Source: Bacteroidota bacterium
GTDB lineage: Bacteria > Bacteroidota > Bacteroidia > Bacteroidales > WCHB1-69
Length of the DNA stretch: 64,000 nt
NCBI GenBank assembly: GCA_019135895.1
Contig: JAGVVH010000154.1
Span: forward strand, 1 to 64,000
Direction of reading: 5' to 3'
Shown: in pieces, positions 61,587 through 64,000 of the stretch
How positions within the stretch are numbered: the stretch's first letter is position 1
Layout: each line of letters begins with the position of its first letter
Notes under the pieces: model-generated
The model's database searches: none
What the model saw: the letters and a program-made list of their open reading frames with translations, nothing else
What the model was told of the DNA's origin: nothing
Position numbers and translations under genes: made by a program

Positions 61587-64000
61587 TTGGGACGCAAAAT
61601 TACAAAAAAAATTGCCATTGTGCTACTGTGGGTGCTGGGGGTTCTCATTGCCCTTGATTTGATATTGGTTGGTCTGTTTTTTATTCCAAAATTCCAAAAT
61701 GCTGTAGTTGATAAAGTTACTTCTTATATTACACAAAAATGGGGATCTGAAATTTCTATCGGAAGCATTTATTTAACTCCTACTCTAAAACTTGTTGTCA
61801 GGGATTTTCATATTAAAGACTACAGAGATAATGATATGATTAGGGTAAACTATGCCAAGACCCGAATTAAATACTTTAAGAAATCTCCAATTTCTATAGC
61901 TTTTGGGAGTCTTCGATTTGATGATGCAGATGTGATTGTTCGCAAGTATGTTGGAGATGAATCTGTTAATATTGCACTGTGGGCTGAAAAATTCAAATCG
62001 GATAAACCAAAAAAGGGGTTTATCCTCCGTGCAGATCGCTTAGAGATGACTAATAGCAGATTTCTTTATGTTAACGATAGCTCACGCGTTTACAATGGGG
62101 GAATTGATGAAATGGATTACAGTTATTTCGAAATTAAAAATATTGATTTTCATTCTACTGATTTTACTATTAACAGTGACGATATTTCTTTTCGAATTTC
62201 CGATATCTGTTTTGATCAATATACCGGCTTTAAGTTACTTGCCGGTAAAGGAAATTTTAGAATTAATAATAAAAATTTGATTTGTGAAGACGGTCATTTT
62301 GTAACTCCATATAGTAGTGCTTTTTTGGATTTGACATTTAACTATTACGACTGGAGCAGTTATTCAGAATTTGTAGATAGTGTAATGTTTGACGCCGTTG
62401 TTCGACCATCTTCTCTGAGCATGAAAGATATAGCTTGTTTTGCCCCTTCTTTGAAAGGAATGGATGAAACTTTTGTTTTAACGGGACTTGTTAAAGGACC
62501 TGTCAACAAACTCAGTATTGATGAGTTTGTTGTACATTACGGAAATTCTACTTCTTTAGCCGGTGATCTTGTGATTGGCAATGCTGCTGAAGAAGAAAAT
62601 CTCAATTTTAATCTGAATTTATTAGATGCCCGACTTAATATTTCTGATTTGCTACTCTTTACACTTCCCGGAGGAGATACTATTTCTATACCCAAACAAT
62701 TTGCTAATGCAGGAGCTATAAAAGTGAATGGCTATTTCTTTGGTGAATTAACGAAATTTGAAACACAAGTAAACCTTTATTCAGATGCCGGAGACCTTTT
62801 TGCTAATCTTGTTGTGGATGATGATGCAGGAAATCTAACCTATGAAGGTCGCTTTGCTTCCCAAAATTTTAACCTTGGAAAAATATTGCCCAATCAGAAA
62901 TATTTGGGCATAGTCTCTCTCAATTCAAAAATTAGTGGAACTGCTGAATCTCCAAAATACAGTAATAATTTCTCCAAGTCAATTAAAGCTCACCTCGAAG
63001 GAGATGCCGGTCGTTTCGATTTTTATGGCTATCCGATTAAAAATATCACTTTTGCAGGTTTGTACGGGGATAAAAAATATGATGGAAAAATAAGCTCTTT
63101 AGATACCAACTTTAGTTTTAATTTTACCGGTCTGATTGATCTGAACCGGACAATTCCCAATTTTAAAAGCTTTATTTCTCTTGACAGATTTGCTCCTGGG
63201 AAAATGCTAAAATATGTCGGAAAAATTGACACTTCCTCATCGCAAAATTTTGATAAATTTTTCCTCTATGTGAAAAAACATCCTAATATTGAACTGTCAT
63301 TCGAATCCCTTGAACTCAATATAAGCGGAGACAGATTTGAGGGACTAAACGGATATGTCGGTGTGGACGGACTGAATTATAGGCAGGATAGCGCCTCTGT
63401 TAAGGGGGAGAGAATAAGACTGACAGCAATTAATACTGCTTCCGGACTTCATAAGTTTATACTGAAGTCTAATTTTGTAAATGCTACTATGACTACAAAT
63501 TATGAACTAAATAGTTTGTTTGACTCTCTTGCAGAAGTAGGATACCGTTATTTCCCTAATTTACTGCCTGAAAAAAATATCACTTTGAAAAAAAGTACTA
63601 AGATAAAGGATGATAAGGAGTATTATTTTAATTTTTTCGTTCAAACTTTCCGTACGAGAGAGATTCTTGCCCTTTTTTATCCGGGAATGAGAGTAGCTCC
63701 ATTATCTACAGTTAATGTTCATATAAATTCAAAACAACATAATGATAGTCTGAACATTAATATAGAACATTTCAGCATTAAAGAAAAAGTGAAAGTAGAA
63801 AATTTTGTTGCTGATGGTCATGCAGACTCCGACAGCACATTTATTTTGATGCTTAATTGCAAAGATGTGATTCTCCCACAAAAGAAAAATGATATAGTTT
63901 TCAGTAATATAGGCTTTCATTCAACTATTTTTAAAAATATTATCAATTATGATCTAACATGGAATAATCCGGCTTCTATTTCTAAAGATGAATCTCGACT
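61587..64000 (+). CDS. TamB-like (AsmA/DUF490) envelope protein, 5' part
   Basis: An open frame of about 800 codons runs from a proposed TTG at 61587 to the window end without a stop. It opens with a membrane anchor (IAIVLLWVLGVLIALDLI) and continues with AsmA/TamB N-terminal features (SYITQKWGSEISIGSIYLTP, LVVRDFHIKDY) and long beta-rich repeats. TamB-like proteins span the periplasm and help move lipids or assemble outer membrane proteins. Position next to tsaD is common in Bacteroidota. The start is uncertain; a GTG at 61620 is an alternative. The C-terminal DUF490 domain lies outside the window. Confidence 0.82.
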   Translation, partial: MGRKITKKIAIVLLWVLGVLIALDLILVGLFFIPKFQNAVVDKVTSYITQKWGSEISIGSIYLTPTLKLVVRDFHIKDYRDNDMIRVNYAKTRIKYFKKSPISIAFGSLRFDDADVIVRKYVGDESVNIALWAEKFKSDKPKKGFILRADRLEMTNSRFLYVNDSSRVYNGGIDEMDYSYFEIKNIDFHSTDFTINSDDISFRISDICFDQYTGFKLLAGKGNFRINNKNLICEDGHFVTPYSSAFLDLTFNYYDWSSYSEFVDSVMFDAVVRPSSLSMKDIACFAPSLKGMDETFVLTGLVKGPVNKLSIDEFVVHYGNSTSLAGDLVIGNAAEEENLNFNLNLLDARLNISDLLLFTLPGGDTISIPKQFANAGAIKVNGYFFGELTKFETQVNLYSDAGDLFANLVVDDDAGNLTYEGRFASQNFNLGKILPNQKYLGIVSLNSKISGTAESPKYSNNFSKSIKAHLEGDAGRFDFYGYPIKNITFAGLYGDKKYDGKISSLDTNFSFNFTGLIDLNRTIPNFKSFISLDRFAPGKMLKYVGKIDTSSSQNFDKFFLYVKKHPNIELSFESLELNISGDRFEGLNGYVGVDGLNYRQDSASVKGERIRLTAINTASGLHKFILKSNFVNATMTTNYELNSLFDSLAEVGYRYFPNLLPEKNITLKKSTKIKDDKEYYFNFFVQTFRTREILALFYPGMRVAPLSTVNVHINSKQHNDSLNINIEHFSIKEKVKVENFVADGHADSDSTFILMLNCKDVILPQKKNDIVFSNIGFHSTIFKNIINYDLTWNNPASISKDESR
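61595..61602 (-). promoter_or_regulatory. -7 element of tsaD, inside the start of the tamB-like gene
   Basis: TAATTTTG on the minus strand, 20 bases before the tsaD ATG. It falls within the first codons of the divergent gene if that gene starts at 61587. Confidence 0.5.

Overview
The window is about 64 kb of an AT-rich chromosome from a member of the Bacteroidota, most likely Bacteroidales or a close relative. The evidence is: (i) two secreted proteases with type IX secretion (T9SS) C-terminal sorting tails, plus a T9SS Plug-type protein and a PorE-like OmpA protein; (ii) a TAnnTTTG -7 promoter element in front of many genes; (iii) gene orders typical of the phylum (rsfS-ftsH-LUD-cdsA, acpP-fabF-rnc, tsaD divergent from tamB, fused secDF); and (iv) tRNA genes without an encoded CCA. 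No phage, insertion sequence, CRISPR array or rRNA was seen.

Layout. 0-6.7 kb: end of a WbqC gene, a T9SS-exported serine protease, then rsfS, a broken ftsH, a LUD protein and cdsA, and a repeat-rich protein. 6.9-14.7 kb: a five-gene minus-strand operon that joins a polar amino acid ABC transporter (substrate-binding/permease fusion plus ATPase) to a partner-switching module (sensor-SpoIIE phosphatase-HATPase and a STAS antagonist) and an orphan NMT1-type binding protein. The transporter ATPase itself carries a C-terminal domain that looks like a degenerate HATPase. 15-24.2 kb: an MBL hydrolase and the dcw cluster mraZ-rsmH-ftsL-ftsI-murE-mraY-murD-ftsW, where murD keeps only its C-terminal domain and the cluster stops after ftsW. 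24.7-30.6 kb: a frameshifted CPA2 antiporter, a sugar nucleotidyltransferase, initiator tRNA, an NlpC/P60 hydrolase, a cyclic-2,3-diphosphoglycerate-synthetase-like protein and gpmA. 30.6-38 kb: panD, panC, a thioredoxin-like protein, an IPExxxVDY-like protein, rnc, fabF, acpP and an RSH (p)ppGpp enzyme. 38-47.5 kb: a T9SS-exported subtilase, split dnaX, queE, ychF, a frameshifted nifU-like gene, tRNA Thr-Tyr-Gly, mnmD and tex. 47.6-64 kb: an uncharacterised exported protein, gltX, the PorE-like protein, secDF, a SRPBCC protein with lptB, the Plug-like protein, a ROK kinase, tsaD and the start of tamB.

Two things stand out. First is the transporter/partner-switch operon, which suggests that uptake is controlled by STAS phosphorylation acting directly on the transporter ATPase instead of on a sigma factor; this is inference from gene context and domain resemblance. 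Second, several normally intact housekeeping genes are interrupted: ftsH twice, the CPA2 antiporter, dnaX and nifU-like by frameshifts, and murD by loss of its front half. The nifU lesion is a perfect 7-bp tandem duplication, and the dnaX frame is restored by removing one 10-bp repeat period. These could be real decay, strain variants, or consensus errors in an assembly; the sequence alone cannot decide.
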